The notes beneath the pieces are model-generated. The model was given only the letters and a program-made list of their open reading frames with translations. It had not been told where the DNA came from and did not search any database. Shown in pieces: positions 32,485-42,583 of a DNA stretch of 64,000 nt (position 1 is the first letter of the stretch; each line of letters opens with the position of its first letter). A program made the position numbers and the translations under genes. Where the stretch lies: NCBI GenBank assembly GCA_030789695.1, contig CM061132.1, positions 165,193,442 through 165,257,441 on the forward strand, read 5' to 3'. This DNA comes from Scilla litardierei. Lineage: Eukaryota; Streptophyta; Magnoliopsida; Asparagales; Asparagaceae.

Positions 32485-34618
32485 TTATTTTGGGCACATC
32501 CGAAGTCGGTTGATTTATTACGTAGATTTTCAGAAATTCTGATTATGGACTGCACGCACGTATAAGACCAACCGCTATTGGCTACCATTGATGGAGATGG
32601 TTGAGGTGACATCCACAAATATGACGTCTGTAGCTGTATTTTGTTACCTGGAGGTCGAACGAGAGGATAACTACATGTGGGCATTGGAGAAGTTGAGCTC
32701 ATTGCTACATGGATACACAATTCCACGGGTAGTATTGACGGATTGGGAGCTTGCACTTATGAATGCCATTGGCCATGTATTTCCCTCTGCGGTTCACCAA
32801 TTATGTAGATGGCACATCAAAAAATATATTGGGAAAATTGCAAGAAATATTTTGAAGATGAAAAATGGGTAGGTTTCAACTCTAGCTGGAATCTATTGGT
32901 GGGGGCACGTAAGGAGGATGACTATATTGCAAAACTGAAGATATTGCAGAAAGATTACAAAGATTAACCAAAGGCCGTGAGCTATGTGAAGACATTTTGG
33001 CTGGACAAGTACCAGGAGAAGTTTATTTCTATATGGACATTTGCAATTTGCACTTCGGAAATGTCACTACCCATAGAGCGGAGAGTGCACATTCTAAGCT
33101 TAAAAAGCACTTGGGGTCATCGGCCCGTAGTTTTTCCTCTTCTTGGTCAACCATACATGCATTATTAGAGTTGAAGCATATCGAGATCAAGGGCTCATTC
33201 GAGAAATCTAAGATATCGGTGCAATATAACGTATCTGGGTACTTGTTCAGGGAGTTGATAGGATTTACATCAGCTGCGGCGTTGAAGATAATTTTTGTAC
33301 AAGCTGATAAATCTGAATTTATTGGGACTTACCAAAGCGCATGTGATTGTCTAGCAAGAAGGATTTACAGAGTACCATGTGCCCATGAGATTGGCGAATT
33401 CAAAAGGGAAAATTGCCACATGCCCTTAGATGCCGTAAATCCTCATTGGAAGAAGCTAGACATGGAGCCTAAGAAGGAATTGATGTGCTTATACATGCTG
33501 AATTAGAGCGTATACACAAGCTTTATGGGCACTTGATGGGACGAGAAAGATGGAGTTGTTAATAAAGTTGAAGGAGCTATTTACACCGGAGACAAATCTG
33601 ATTAAGGAGCCGTAAGTTAAGGTCAATGTGAGGGATAGGAGAAAAATGGTTAATAAGTTGAAATCTGCATATATATCCACCACTAGGGAACTATCTCATT
33701 TTGAGCATGTCTTAGCGGAGGAGGTTATTTGCTCCGCACCAACTCCACTTGTAGGCTCATTGAAAAAAAGAAAGCTTCGTCCGTGGCAAGCAGAGGCAGT
33801 TCCAAAGGAACAAAATGTCAAATGCAGCTCCATCTTTAGCAGCATATAGCACTTCAGCTCCACCTCCAACTCAACATGCTAGAAAGAAACCAACTATTAA
33901 ACGGCCATCTACCAGTTTAGCCGTCGTTGCCGCTACAGCTTAAATTGCAGCTGCACAAGCTTCAGCTAATGCTGAATATGAAGCTTTAGATTTTGAAGTA
34001 GGCATACCTTTTATTGAGCAATTTCCATCTGAAATCGCCAAATATATAAGGAACGTCATAGATATGAAAGCAGATGGAAACTGTGGTTACAGTGCTGTAG
34101 CTTCTCTACTAGGCATGTGAGAGGACAACTGGAAGCTTGTCAGATCACAGTTGCTAGGAGAGCTGAATGAACACTATGATCTGTATAGAGAAATTATGGG
34201 GGATGTAGATGCAAAACAACAAAAAGGGTCAATTGCATATATAGAGGACAATCCCTCGAGACAATATTGGATGACCATGCCAGATATTGGACATCTAATC
34301 ACAAGTTGTTATAACTGTGTTGTACATCTGCTGTCAAAGTCACAATGTCTAACATTTTTTCCTTTAAGAACATGGCCTGGCCCTGGTAAGCCCCGTGAAC
34401 ACATCACCATAGGTTTTGCAAATAATAATCACTTTGTACAGATTCAACTTGTCCAAGGATGCCATGTCCCACCAGTAGCAAGTAATTGGACTCGATACCA
34501 TTATGCTGATGCAAATGGATGGATTGAACGCTTTGAAGAGAGGATGCGAAAATTCAAGGCAATAATAAGTGAGAATGTAGTTATAGTGGATACTGTATGT
34601 GCGGTGGAAGATGACTGA
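32485..34618 (+). pseudogene. MULE transposase (C-terminal part) joined to an OTU cysteine protease domain
   Basis: The sequence enters mid-protein at AHPKSVDLLRRF...MDCTH, the first catalytic Asp region of FAR1/MURA-type transposases. It continues with VTSTNMTSVAVFCYLE, the second Asp in VLTDWELALMNAI, HQLCRWHIKK, and the Glu region THRAESAHSKLKKHLGS. The SWIM zinc finger follows (CDCLARRIYRVPCAHEI). After a basic/Ala-rich linker comes an OTU fold: KADGNCGYSAVASLLGM with the catalytic Cys codon at 34082-34084, then WPGPGK...ANNNHFVQIQL with the expected His near 34423. OTU enzymes remove ubiquitin. Breaks include frame changes at about 32575, 32875 and 33510, a TAA near 33940 and a TGA near 34120. 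The 5' half of the transposase is missing. Confidence 0.85.
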
Positions 34619-34689
34619 ATGTATAGATTTGTTCTAATGTATTGTTTGTGTTTATATGTAATTATATACTGAAATTTCTGGCATATGTG

Positions 34690-35060
34690 TACACAATTTT
34701 TTGTATCAGTCAGTATGAATATGCGCCAGTTTCTATATGTATTAGTATGAATGCTGTCTATTTAGCGCTTTGAATGTATCAGTGTGTAATGGTGAAGGCA
34801 AATGTATCAGTTTGAATGTATCCGTATGAAAGTGGTGTATGTATCAGTCAGTTTGAAGATGCATCAGGCTGAATATGTATCAGTATGAATGTGGTATATG
34901 TAGCAATTTGAATGTATCAATAGTGAAGTCAAATGTATCAGTTTGAATGTTACAGTATGAATGTTGTGTTTGTATCAGTTTGAATATGTATCAGTTTGGA
35001 TCTGTATCAGTTTGTACTTGAAAATATTTGAATGGTTTATTTTGAATATTTATCAGGTTG
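34690..35060 (+). repeat. Degenerate minisatellite, TGTATCAGTTTGAATG-like unit
   Basis: Directly after the OTU frame, phrases such as GTATCAGTATGAATG and TGTATCAGTTTGAATG recur about fifteen times with variable 10-20 bp spacers. It looks like the 3'UTR of the MULE. The ORFs in it come from the repeat and are not genes. Confidence 0.7.
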
Positions 35061-35163
35061 AATGTAAAAGTTTGAACATATGCAATTTATATATCACATT
35101 AAGGAAATGCATGTTTCTGTATCAGATTAAGTATGATGCATATTGAAATGAGAATGATTGACT

Positions 35164-35435
35164 GTTGTGGTGCGCGTTGAGCAAAATTGATAGCCTCTAC
35201 CAAAATTGCTCAACGTGCATAACCGGCAAAATTATGCCCATTGTGCGCGTTGAGCAACTATTTTATGGGATACAAAATTGCTTAATGCGCACAACTGGCT
35301 TAATTTTGACTGTTGTGCGCGATGAGCAAATTTGTTAAACCATAAAATAATTGCATAACGCGCACAACACGCATCATTTTGCCGGTTGTGCGCGTTGAGC
35401 AATTTTGTTAGTGGCTATCAATTTTGCTCAACATG
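35164..35435. repeat. Alternating inverted-motif array A1 (period 72-73 bp)
   Basis: Eight motif copies strictly alternate in orientation: TTGTGCGCGTTGAGCAATTT forward, then its complement. This makes four potential hairpins in a row. Forward copies begin their GTTGA core at 35176, 35249, 35321 and 35394. Confidence 0.88.
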
Positions 35436-35539
35436 GATCACAACCGTCAATCATTCTTGCGAACAACATTTGGCTGGTATCAATCTGATGTAGATTCACG
35501 AGCACTCCTCTGTAGACTCACATGGTCTCTTCTGTAGAC

Positions 35540-36475
35540 TCATCCTCATCCATAGGCAGTCCAATTCGTCTATAAATGGCTTCCCTACTCACAACCTCTC
35601 ATCAACCACTACACTTATTGATGATAATAAATGTTGTATCTGATTCTATCCGAGTCTACTTATACAATATTTTTTCTTCAACGTGCTATTTTTTGTTCAT
35701 CACTGCTGCGTCTTCAATGCAAAAAGATGGTCAAGATTCTATCGGCAAGTGACGTGATGTAGAAATTGAAGACGTGATATATAGACTCGAAGATGTTCTT
35801 TGCTCCTTCATATTTTCTGTTCAGCTTCCTTACATTGCCAGGAGTTTCAGGTTCCCTTCTGAAGTGCTCAGACTGGCATCTTGCCCAAACTGTTCAGAAG
35901 AGGGTTGATGTTCCGAAGATGGAATTCGTCCCGTGAATTTAATACTAGATCCAAAATGTGAAGTTGCAATATTCTTTATGATACTAACTGGTCTATCTGA
36001 TTCTATCTGAGTCTACTTATACAATATTTTTTCTTAATTATGCTTTTTTGTGTGTTCATCACTGATTCTTCTTCAACACATACATGAGACAGCTGACCAA
36101 AATACTAGCGGCAAGTGACGATGGTTCGCGCTGATGGACCTGCTCATAAATGGCATGGTGCTTGTGCTGTTCAGAAGATGGTAACTATTTTTCATGGTGG
36201 GAATCCATGTATCCATAGGATAGTCCCGTGATTGAATTTCATACCAGTTTCAAAATGTGAAGTTGCAAAATGTTTAGTGGTAGTTTCTACTTTGTTGTGT
36301 TATGTACATTTGAATGCATTTATATTGTAGTATGATGGAATACAGACCTTAATACAATGTCATTAAAATTTGATACAATTGCAGCACATTACAAAATTGA
36401 GCTATGTACATTGATGCTAACTTGAATCAAATGCCAACATTGAAATTTCTGAGTAAAAATTGTTGACTGTAATAA
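35540..36475 (+). other. Cassette between arrays A1 and A2, with TATA-like signal and 357 bp internal duplication
   Basis: TCTATAAATGGC at 35569-35580 resembles the same signal at 41748-41757 in the second cassette, both downstream of an array. CTGATTCTATC-GAGTCTACTTATACAATATTTTTTCTT starts at 35640 and again at 35997, a tandem duplication with a 357 bp period. No recognisable protein is encoded. It may be a non-coding or decayed transposon cargo. Confidence 0.5.
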
Positions 36476-36477
36476 AA

Positions 36478-36835
36478 ATTACTCAGCGCGCACAATCGAC
36501 AAAAGTTGTAACGATTGTGTGCGCAGAGCAAAACTTTATACAATTACACACAATTACTCAGCGCGCACAACCGACAAAATATGTGACCGTTGTGCTTACT
36601 GAGCAAAACTGTTTACATTTACCCACAATTACTCAGCGCGCACAACAGTCAAAATTATAACCAGTTGGGCGCGTTGAGCAAAACTGTCTACATTTACCAA
36701 AAATTACTTAGCTCGCACAACCGGCAAAAGTATAACCACTTGTGCGCGTTGAGCAAAACTGTCTACATTTACCAAAAATTACTCAGTGCATACAACAGAC
36801 AAAAGTATAACCAGTTGGGCGCGTTGAGTAATTTT
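36478..36835. repeat. Alternating inverted-motif array A2 (exact 75 bp period)
   Basis: Five units of exactly 75 bp: the ACTCAGCGCGCACAA-type motif starts at 36481, 36556, 36631, 36706 and 36781. Each is followed about 35 bp later by the inverted partner (TTG-GCGCGTTGAGCAAAAC). Spacers such as CTGTCTACATTTACC are also conserved. Confidence 0.92.
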
Positions 36836-36952
36836 TCTCACGGTCACCATTTTACTCAGAGCGGGATTGCGAACCGTCATCCGTACAAAGGCGCGAAAAG
36901 GTACCGACCTAGGGTTAAACTTCTTTGTTGATCTTGTTTAGGGTTTAACCAT

Positions 36953-37580
36953 GTTTCCCCGCAAACGAGCTAGAAAGTCTATGATGCACGTCTCTGATTC
37001 TATAGATCTGGCGAGCGATAGAGAAGATACTCCTCCGACCGACGAACAACCAGAGTCATCGATTTGACCACCATCATCGCCTCAATATCTTTCAATGGAT
37101 GTTCCGTCTCCTTAACCAGATGTCGACCCATCATCATCTGAGCACGATGAGACTTATGTGCATGCCGACTCTCAAGCTACTGAAGACCCCATCGAGGCCT
37201 TCAGAACTAGAGTTGATTATCTGCTCGATGGCCAAAGACGTCTGGAAGGTCATCAGAAATCATTCTATATGGACTGTACAAAGTCCACGATAATGTCCTT
37301 GGAATTCGTCGTGATTAGGAATAAATCATCGGTTATCTCCGTCGTATCCATGACAGCATGCCTCCTCAATCTGATACGTCATTATCCTCAGATGCTCATG
37401 AGGAATGGAATCAACGTATGACAGAGTTTGAGTTCAGTCAATCAGGCATCGGGAGTGCGGCTACGACGATGACCCTCCAGCTCCCAGTGCATCTCGTTCA
37501 CCACCGCATCTCGTTCACCACCACCACCACCTCCAGCTTGATGGTATTCAGTATATGTTGTCTTGTATTTTGGTAAATTA
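36953..37580 (+). other. Remnant coding region of unknown origin
   Basis: From ATG 36953 the frame reads MFPRKRARKS and then meets stops. Nearby frames give SSSEHDETYVHADSQATEDP, LLDGQRRLEGHQKSF and, after a shift, HEEWNQRMTEFEFSQ. Composition (acidic Ser-rich, then coiled-coil-like, then His/Thr-rich) resembles the N-terminal or cargo ORFs of plant DNA transposons, but I recognise no family. It follows directly on array A2, as an element-encoded gene would. Confidence 0.3.
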
Positions 37581-37872
37581 TGTGTATGTTAGGGTGTCAC
37601 ATTTTGTTAGGGTATACATATGTCACATTGTACTCTGTGACTGATACTTAGGTATCACAATGTTGGCTTTTGATGGTGTCACATTTTATAACATTATTGG
37701 CTTATATGGAATTATGTGGTTTTGTTCGGTTATATGGGTTTGTTTGGTTGTTTTTCTTTGAATCGATGTCTTATATAGAAGTAGGATGCATAATAACATG
37801 TCACTGATTCCATGAAACGATCCCAATTCATTAAATCTGCTGCATTGAAGTATCATTGTTTCCATATGGTAC

Positions 37873-38165
37873 TGATGCGGCTGGAAATTAAGAGGAGGGG
37901 CGTTTGCGTAAAATAACAATGAGGGGGTGTTTTTCTATTTAAAGGGGGTTGAGCCGGCCCTAGAGAGGATGCGAAAATTGTTGAGTGAATTTTATTCTAC
38001 TTTATTCCTTAGATGAAATGTATTAGGCTTTCCTATCCTCCTAGATTAATTCTTATCTAGTTGCTATTTCATTTCGTAGTCGTTAAATTAACGAGTAGCC
38101 TATTTTTAGCCTTAAATAGTTATTTTCAGATCTGGATTTTCAGATCCAGATCTAGGTTCGCATCA
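37873..38165 (+). repeat. 5' LTR of the young small element
   Basis: TGATGCGGCT...TTCGCATCA, 293 bp. The U5 end contains CAGATCTGGATTTTCAGATC, which resembles the repeat units inside the ORF. Confidence 0.95.
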
Positions 38166-38206
38166 ATTGGTATCAGAGCACTAGATCCAGGGCGAGCACC
38201 CGATTC

Positions 38207-39205
38207 ATGGATCTGATCGACGCATGGGTAGAGCGAAGGGAAAGGGTGTACCGTCAAATAGAGGAGAATTTGGCGGAGATCAATCGTTGCTACAAGGAGA
38301 AACGGGCGGAGATCGACCGTCGCTATCTTTCCGCAGCAAAGACAAAGATAGATCTGAAGCCTGCGGCTGTCGGCGATACAGATCTGGAATTTCCAGATCC
38401 AGATCTGGAATTTCCAGATCCAGATCTGGAATTTCCAGATCCAGATCTACCCGATCCGGAGTCAGATCTGGAGCTTCCAGGCGTAGATCCACCAGATCCG
38501 GAGTCAGATCTGGAGCTTCCAGGCGTAGATCCACCAGATCCGGAGCCAGATCTGAAGAAGTCAGGGTATAACGACGCAGATCTGTCGGCGGAGAGGGACG
38601 ACCACGCGCCGCCACGACACGAAGACAGAGGGGCCGGCGGGGTGATTCCGGCCCCCGGCAGCCCTACGGGGAGCCGCCGACCCCCCAGGGAGCTCTGGGG
38701 GGCCCGGCGAACCCCAAGAGGGGCGGCGGAGGGCCGCCAAGCCCCCGGGAGGGGCGGCCGCACCCGCCGTCCCTCCATGCGCAGGCGGCGGCCCCAGGGA
38801 GCACCGCCTGGGGGCCGCCGACCCATTTTCAGGGCCGGCCGCCCCCGGCGACGCCCTGGGGGGCTTCGGCCGACCCCAGGGGGGGATCCCGAGGGCCGGT
38901 GGACCTCTTGGGGGCCCCACCGACCTTCCAGGACGATCGACAGGCTTTTTTCGAGGATTTCCAGGCCCCCGGAGGCCCCGCACGAGGTCCGTGGAGCACA
39001 ATTTTCAGGATTTCAGCCATCTATGGGGCCCGGGGAAGGATTCCAGCAGTGCATCGATGACGACGACCATCCAAAGTACTTGTGGGGGCCCGACGACGTT
39101 TTTTGGATCCCGCCTTGGCCCGGCGATATTTCTCCGGACGTCGTTGAAAGCGGTGGGGACCACTCTCATCCGTTTGATCCGGGAGGAGTGCAATCGACCG
39201 GGTAG
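38207..39205 (+). CDS. 332-codon ORF of the small element: coiled-coil head, DLEFPDP/DPESDLELPGV repeats, Gly/Arg/Pro tail
   Basis: The N-terminus (MDLIDAWVERRERVYRQIEE) is a charged helix like the leader helix of plant chromovirus gag. Next come three DLEFPDP units coded by 21 bp direct repeats (38390-38455) and two 14-residue DPESDLELPGVDPP units coded by 42 bp repeats (about 38455-38545). After them comes a GC-rich Arg/Gly/Pro region and a segment EVRGAQFSGFQPSMGPG. This last aligns with EVRGAQFGGFQPFGGPS in the element at 47227, which shows common origin. Capsid and zinc knuckle are absent. Whether the protein is made or useful is unknown, but the frame is intact in a young element. Confidence 0.6.
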   Translation: MDLIDAWVERRERVYRQIEENLAEINRCYKEKRAEIDRRYLSAAKTKIDLKPAAVGDTDLEFPDPDLEFPDPDLEFPDPDLPDPESDLELPGVDPPDPESDLELPGVDPPDPEPDLKKSGYNDADLSAERDDHAPPRHEDRGAGGVIPAPGSPTGSRRPPRELWGARRTPRGAAEGRQAPGRGGRTRRPSMRRRRPQGAPPGGRRPIFRAGRPRRRPGGLRPTPGGDPEGRWTSWGPHRPSRTIDRLFSRISRPPEAPHEVRGAQFSGFQPSMGPGEGFQQCIDDDDHPKYLWGPDDVFWIPPWPGDISPDVVESGGDHSHPFDPGGVQSTG

Positions 39206-39270
39206 GACGGATGGCCAACGGACATCATGCACCACCTTGAGGACAAGGTGGATTTTCAGGGGCGGAGTAG

Positions 39271-39563
39271 TGATGCGGCTGGAAATTAAGAGGAGGGGCG
39301 TTTGCGTAAAATAACAATGAGGGGGTGTTTTTCTATTTAAAGGGGGTTGAGCCGGCCCTAGAGAGGATGCGAAAATTGTTGAGTGAATTTTATTCTACTT
39401 TATTCCTTAGATGAAATGTATTAGGCTTTCCTATCCTCCTAGATTAATTCTTATCTAGTTGCTATTTCATTTCGTAGTCGTTAAATTAACGAGTAGCCTA
39501 TTTTTAGCCTTAAATAGTTATTTTCAGATCTGGATTTTCAGATCCAGATCTAGGTTCGCATCA
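39271..39563 (+). repeat. 3' LTR of the young small element
   Basis: 293 bp, no difference from 37873-38165 seen on direct reading. Confidence 0.95.
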
Positions 39564-39569
39564 GGTACA

Positions 39570-41290
39570 TTGATGGATATGTTGAGTATTGATTCCCTGG
39601 ATTTGGTTTTGGATGATGAGCAAACCTAAATATCTCGTACTAACTTTCTGTGAGCGCAGTTATGGAGATCGTCGCCAAAATACTACGTACATCAAAAGCG
39701 ACGTCTCAAGACTTCTCAATACGCGTGATCGTGTGCCTGAAGCTTCGTTGAAGCTCAAGGAGTTTTATTGAAGTCAAGAGTGAAGATTGAAGCTTTGAAG
39801 ACGGTTCGTCATGTTTAATTTAATGTCTTCTAGCTTCATAGAATAGAATGTTAAGCCTTGAGTAGGACTTACATTATAATCTTCATTTCGCTCATATCTT
39901 AGAGCTAGGATTATCATAAAAGCCATTAGAAACTTTCCCGAAGCTTATCGCTTCTTCCCTCGGCTTCTAGTGCATCTTAGTTGGTTCAAGTAGAAGAACC
40001 AACCGACGAGATGACGATCTAGTCGGTCGGCAATTCCTCTTGAACCGACTAGATGTCCTTGCTCAATTCAGCCTGGCACTGTTGATCAATTAATCGGTCA
40101 AAGAAGGTTCACCGACCGACTAGATGACGATCTAGTCGGTTAGGAATCCTTCTCAGACCGACTAGTTATCATTGCCTGATTTCAGGCTGAGCTACTGTTT
40201 ACAGTTAGTCGGTCAAAGAACAACGACCGACCGACTAGTTGTGAAACTAGTCGGTTGAAACTTGTTCTTAAACCGACTAGCTGTCTTTGGATTCAGCCAC
40301 TTTGATTTCATTTCTTAGTCGGTCAAAGAAGACTCACCGACCGACTAGTTGTGAAACTAGTCGGTTGGCAAGTATTCTTGGACCGACTAGTTCCTTATTG
40401 TCTGAACTTCTCCTTTTGGCTATTCAGCTGTTAGTCGGTTCATGTTGAATCATCGACCGACTAGTTGAGAAACTAGTCGGTCAGTGATCCTTCTTAGACC
40501 GACTAGTCTGCTTCAGAATAGAGCCGTTGGAGCATTTATTGCACGAATTTCTCTCCACTCTTTCCTCTACCCTATATATACTTGGAGGGGTTCTTTCATA
40601 GGATCCAAGGCTGCATATTTTGGGTTTTAGAGAAATCAAAGAGAAGCAAATCAACTCCATTGTAAAGCTATCTCTTCTCACTAGAATCTCTCTCTCACTC
40701 TTATTTCCAAAGAGAGATTCATTGATTGTGAGCCTTCCAAGCCAAGGAGCTTGAATCAAGGTCATCAACTCCACCCTAGGCTTCCATTGCTGGTCATCTT
40801 CTTGGAGCTAGGGTTTGGTGACATCTTCTTCCTCAAAATCCCTCTTTGCCATAATTTGGTAAGTATACTCAAGGCATAGGATTTTGTGGTAAGTGTTTCA
40901 TTATTTCATCGCATTTGATATTTGAATTGTTCTCTCGGTTGTGAGAGAAGTGTGTGATCCCGGGTTGTGGGAGTCACATTTTCATTGTGTATGATTTGGT
41001 CTTGTAGAGGTTTTCTACAAGAATTTCTTAGTGCAAAATCTTAGGTTAGTGGTTTCTAACTCAAATATCCGGAGGGGATCTGGGTGGTTGGGACGTAGGA
41101 TCACCGGGAACAAGTCGGGGAGACTTGGGTGGATCCGAACCTGTTACATGCTTTGTTTGCGTTTGTCTATTCTTGTTGTTTGTAGTCTATTCCGCATTGT
41201 TGTTTGTATGTTTGCACAATAATTAGGAATAACTCTCTTGATTATTTTAAAGTACTATTCACCGCCCCTCTAGTACATGTGCAGTAGCTT
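39570..41290 (+). repeat. LTR-like region (probable long copia LTR or solo LTR)
   Basis: The end, with CACCGGGAACAAGTC...ACTATTCACCGCCCCTCTAG (41097-41273), matches the 3' end style of long SIRE/Maximus-type copia LTRs. A TATA-like CTATATATACTTGG lies at 40571-40584. No internal retroviral genes and no second copy are present. TG...CA borders with a target duplication could not be fixed. The small element at 37873 inserted next to its left edge. Confidence 0.5.
39995..40510. repeat. Cluster of GACCGACTAG/CTAGTCGGTC palindromic repeats
   Basis: About five diverged units of about 100-115 bp. Each holds AGTCGGTCAAAGAA, then ACCGACCGACTAGTTG-GAAACTAGTCGGT, then GACCGACTAG. CCGACTAG or its complement occurs about fifteen times. 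It lies upstream of the TATA-like signal at 40571, the same placement as the ACTCGGCCGAGT cluster in the LTR at 12498. Confidence 0.82.
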
Positions 41291-41401
41291 CACAGGGTAC
41301 TACATGATATGATTACAAATATAATTCACTTAATACATGATTTATATGATTACTCACTATAGTCACTGAATAGCATCGTAATCACTAATTAACAATGAAC
41401 A

Positions 41402-41645
41402 AAAATGTTCAACGCGCGCACCGGGCCAAAGAGATGCCAGTTGTGCGTGGTGAGCAATACTGTGATTTGTAAAACAAAATTGCTTAACGCGCAAAACGAG
41501 CCAAAGAGATGCCCGGTGTGCACGTTGAGCAATTATGTGATGTTGAAACAAAATTGCTCAACGCGCACAATGGGCCAAATAGATGCCCGATGTGCGCTTC
41601 TTCTGTGATGGGTGAACTAAAATGCTCAACGTGCACAACATGCAT
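41402..41645. repeat. Alternating inverted-motif array B1
   Basis: Seven copies of the same motif family as A1/A2, alternating in orientation. Complement-strand cores start at 41411, 41486, 41560 and 41628 (period 68-75 bp). Spacers carry GGGCCAAAGAGATGCCC. Confidence 0.88.
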
Positions 41646-42022
41646 TGTGTTGCTGGTTCATTGTGTTGCTCACTGTACATTCACGTGCACTATGTATATT
41701 CATGGGCACCTTCGCCATTTTCCACCATACATGTCCAATTCTTCGTCTATAAATGGCTGCACATTATCCCGCATCTACTCACACATCAATCTACTTCCAC
41801 TTCTAATTTCTTAGTTCGGTTCATCGGTGTATCTGCATCTACTACCACTATTCTTCTTTTATTCTTCACATTATTTGGTTGGTCCTTCAATTACTCTTAC
41901 TCTACTGAAATATTAATGATGCAACCTTCTGCTACTTTGTGATTCGTTATTCATTTGTTCACACATATTGTGATTTTTGTTACACAAATTTGCAGATCAT
42001 AGTAGCTAAAAATAGTTATGCA

Positions 42023-42503
42023 ATGGGGATGATAGAACCAATTTGATATTGTGGCATGCCAGCTCCACTTAGGACCTCCACTTAGGACTGCTGTGACAAG
42101 GGAAATATTGGGAGAAGATTTTACGGTTGTATCAATTACAACAAGAGCAACGGATGTAGTTTTTTTTGCTTGGGTTGATCAGAGGGAACTATGCCCTCGT
42201 GGCCAAGAATATGCCAGAGCTTTGCTACAGGAAATAACAAAGTTAAAGTAAAGGCTGCGAGAACAAGCAAGGAATTATGGAGATATACATAAGGATACAA
42301 GTTACTCTTTTTCCAGAACCAATGAAATTAACAGAAGAGAAGCTTCCAGTAGCAATTATATGATGAACAATATATCACCAACATCTCGGCAGTCAAGCCA
42401 TGTGGTAGTGCTTGATATTTCACCAATGATGTGGTTTATTTTAGGTTGTATAACATCTTTATTGTTTACTGTTGCCATAGGGAAAATACATGTATCGGTA
42501 TGA
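42023..42503 (+). pseudogene. GRF-type zinc finger protein with C-terminal membrane segment, broken
   Basis: From ATG 42023 the frame reads YCGMPAPLRTST, then NIGRRFYGCINYNKSNGCSFF, and, after a one-base slip in the T-run at about 42160, AWVDQRELCPRGQEYA. This is the GRF zinc finger (Cys-x-Cys/Gly...Gly-Arg-Arg-Phe-Tyr-Gly-Cys...Cys-x-Phe-Phe-x-Trp), a small nucleic-acid-binding fold. A helical linker follows, then a hydrophobic end (MMWFILGCITSLLFTVAIG) and TGA at 42501-42503. Stops at 42044, 42077 and 42249 and the frame slip disable it. GRF proteins with such tails are common in plant genomes, often near transposons. It sits between arrays B1 and B2, downstream of a TATA-like signal (41748) and a possible intron acceptor TTTGCAG (41990-41996). 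Confidence 0.7.
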
Positions 42504-42583
42504 AATTTCATTTCTATATTATGTAGAACTGATACTGTTATATATATCAGATTGCATTTATGTCTGGACACTTTAATCACTAT

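Larger units (their letters stand above)
37873..39563 (+). mobile_element. Small gag-derived LTR retrotransposon (chromovirus deletion derivative), very young
   Basis: 1691 bp. The two 293 bp LTRs appear identical over their full length. They are flanked by the target duplication GGTAC (37868-37872 and 39564-39568). The primer site TGGTATCAGAGC at 38168-38179 is complementary to the initiator tRNA-Met 3' end. A GGGGCGGAGTAG polypurine tract precedes the 3' LTR. One long ORF (38207-39205) is followed by ACCTTGAGGACAAGGTGG (39233-39250), which in autonomous chromoviruses encodes the last residues of pol. It has no capsid, protease, RT or integrase and must be mobilised by another element. Confidence 0.95.

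Noticed and set aside
34961..35146. Hydrophobic small frame
   Set aside because: Lies in the degenerate minisatellite.
35164..36835. CRISPR-like reading of the spaced repeats
   Set aside because: Plant nuclear context, alternating orientation, and spacers that are themselves conserved; no cas genes.
36460..36931. Open frames through array A2 (for example TITQRAQPTK-type repeats)
   Set aside because: The 75 bp period is divisible by three, so the array stays open by arithmetic; no sign of a protein.
38280..39020. Several long minus-strand frames and alternative plus frames in the small element
   Set aside because: Antisense or shifted readings of GC-rich and repeated DNA. Only the 38207-39205 frame starts correctly after the primer site and matches the related element.
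39570..41290. Definition as a proven solo LTR with TACAT duplication
   Set aside because: TACAT occurs at 39566-39570 and about 41274, but the right end would be ...CTAG, not CA; borders left open.
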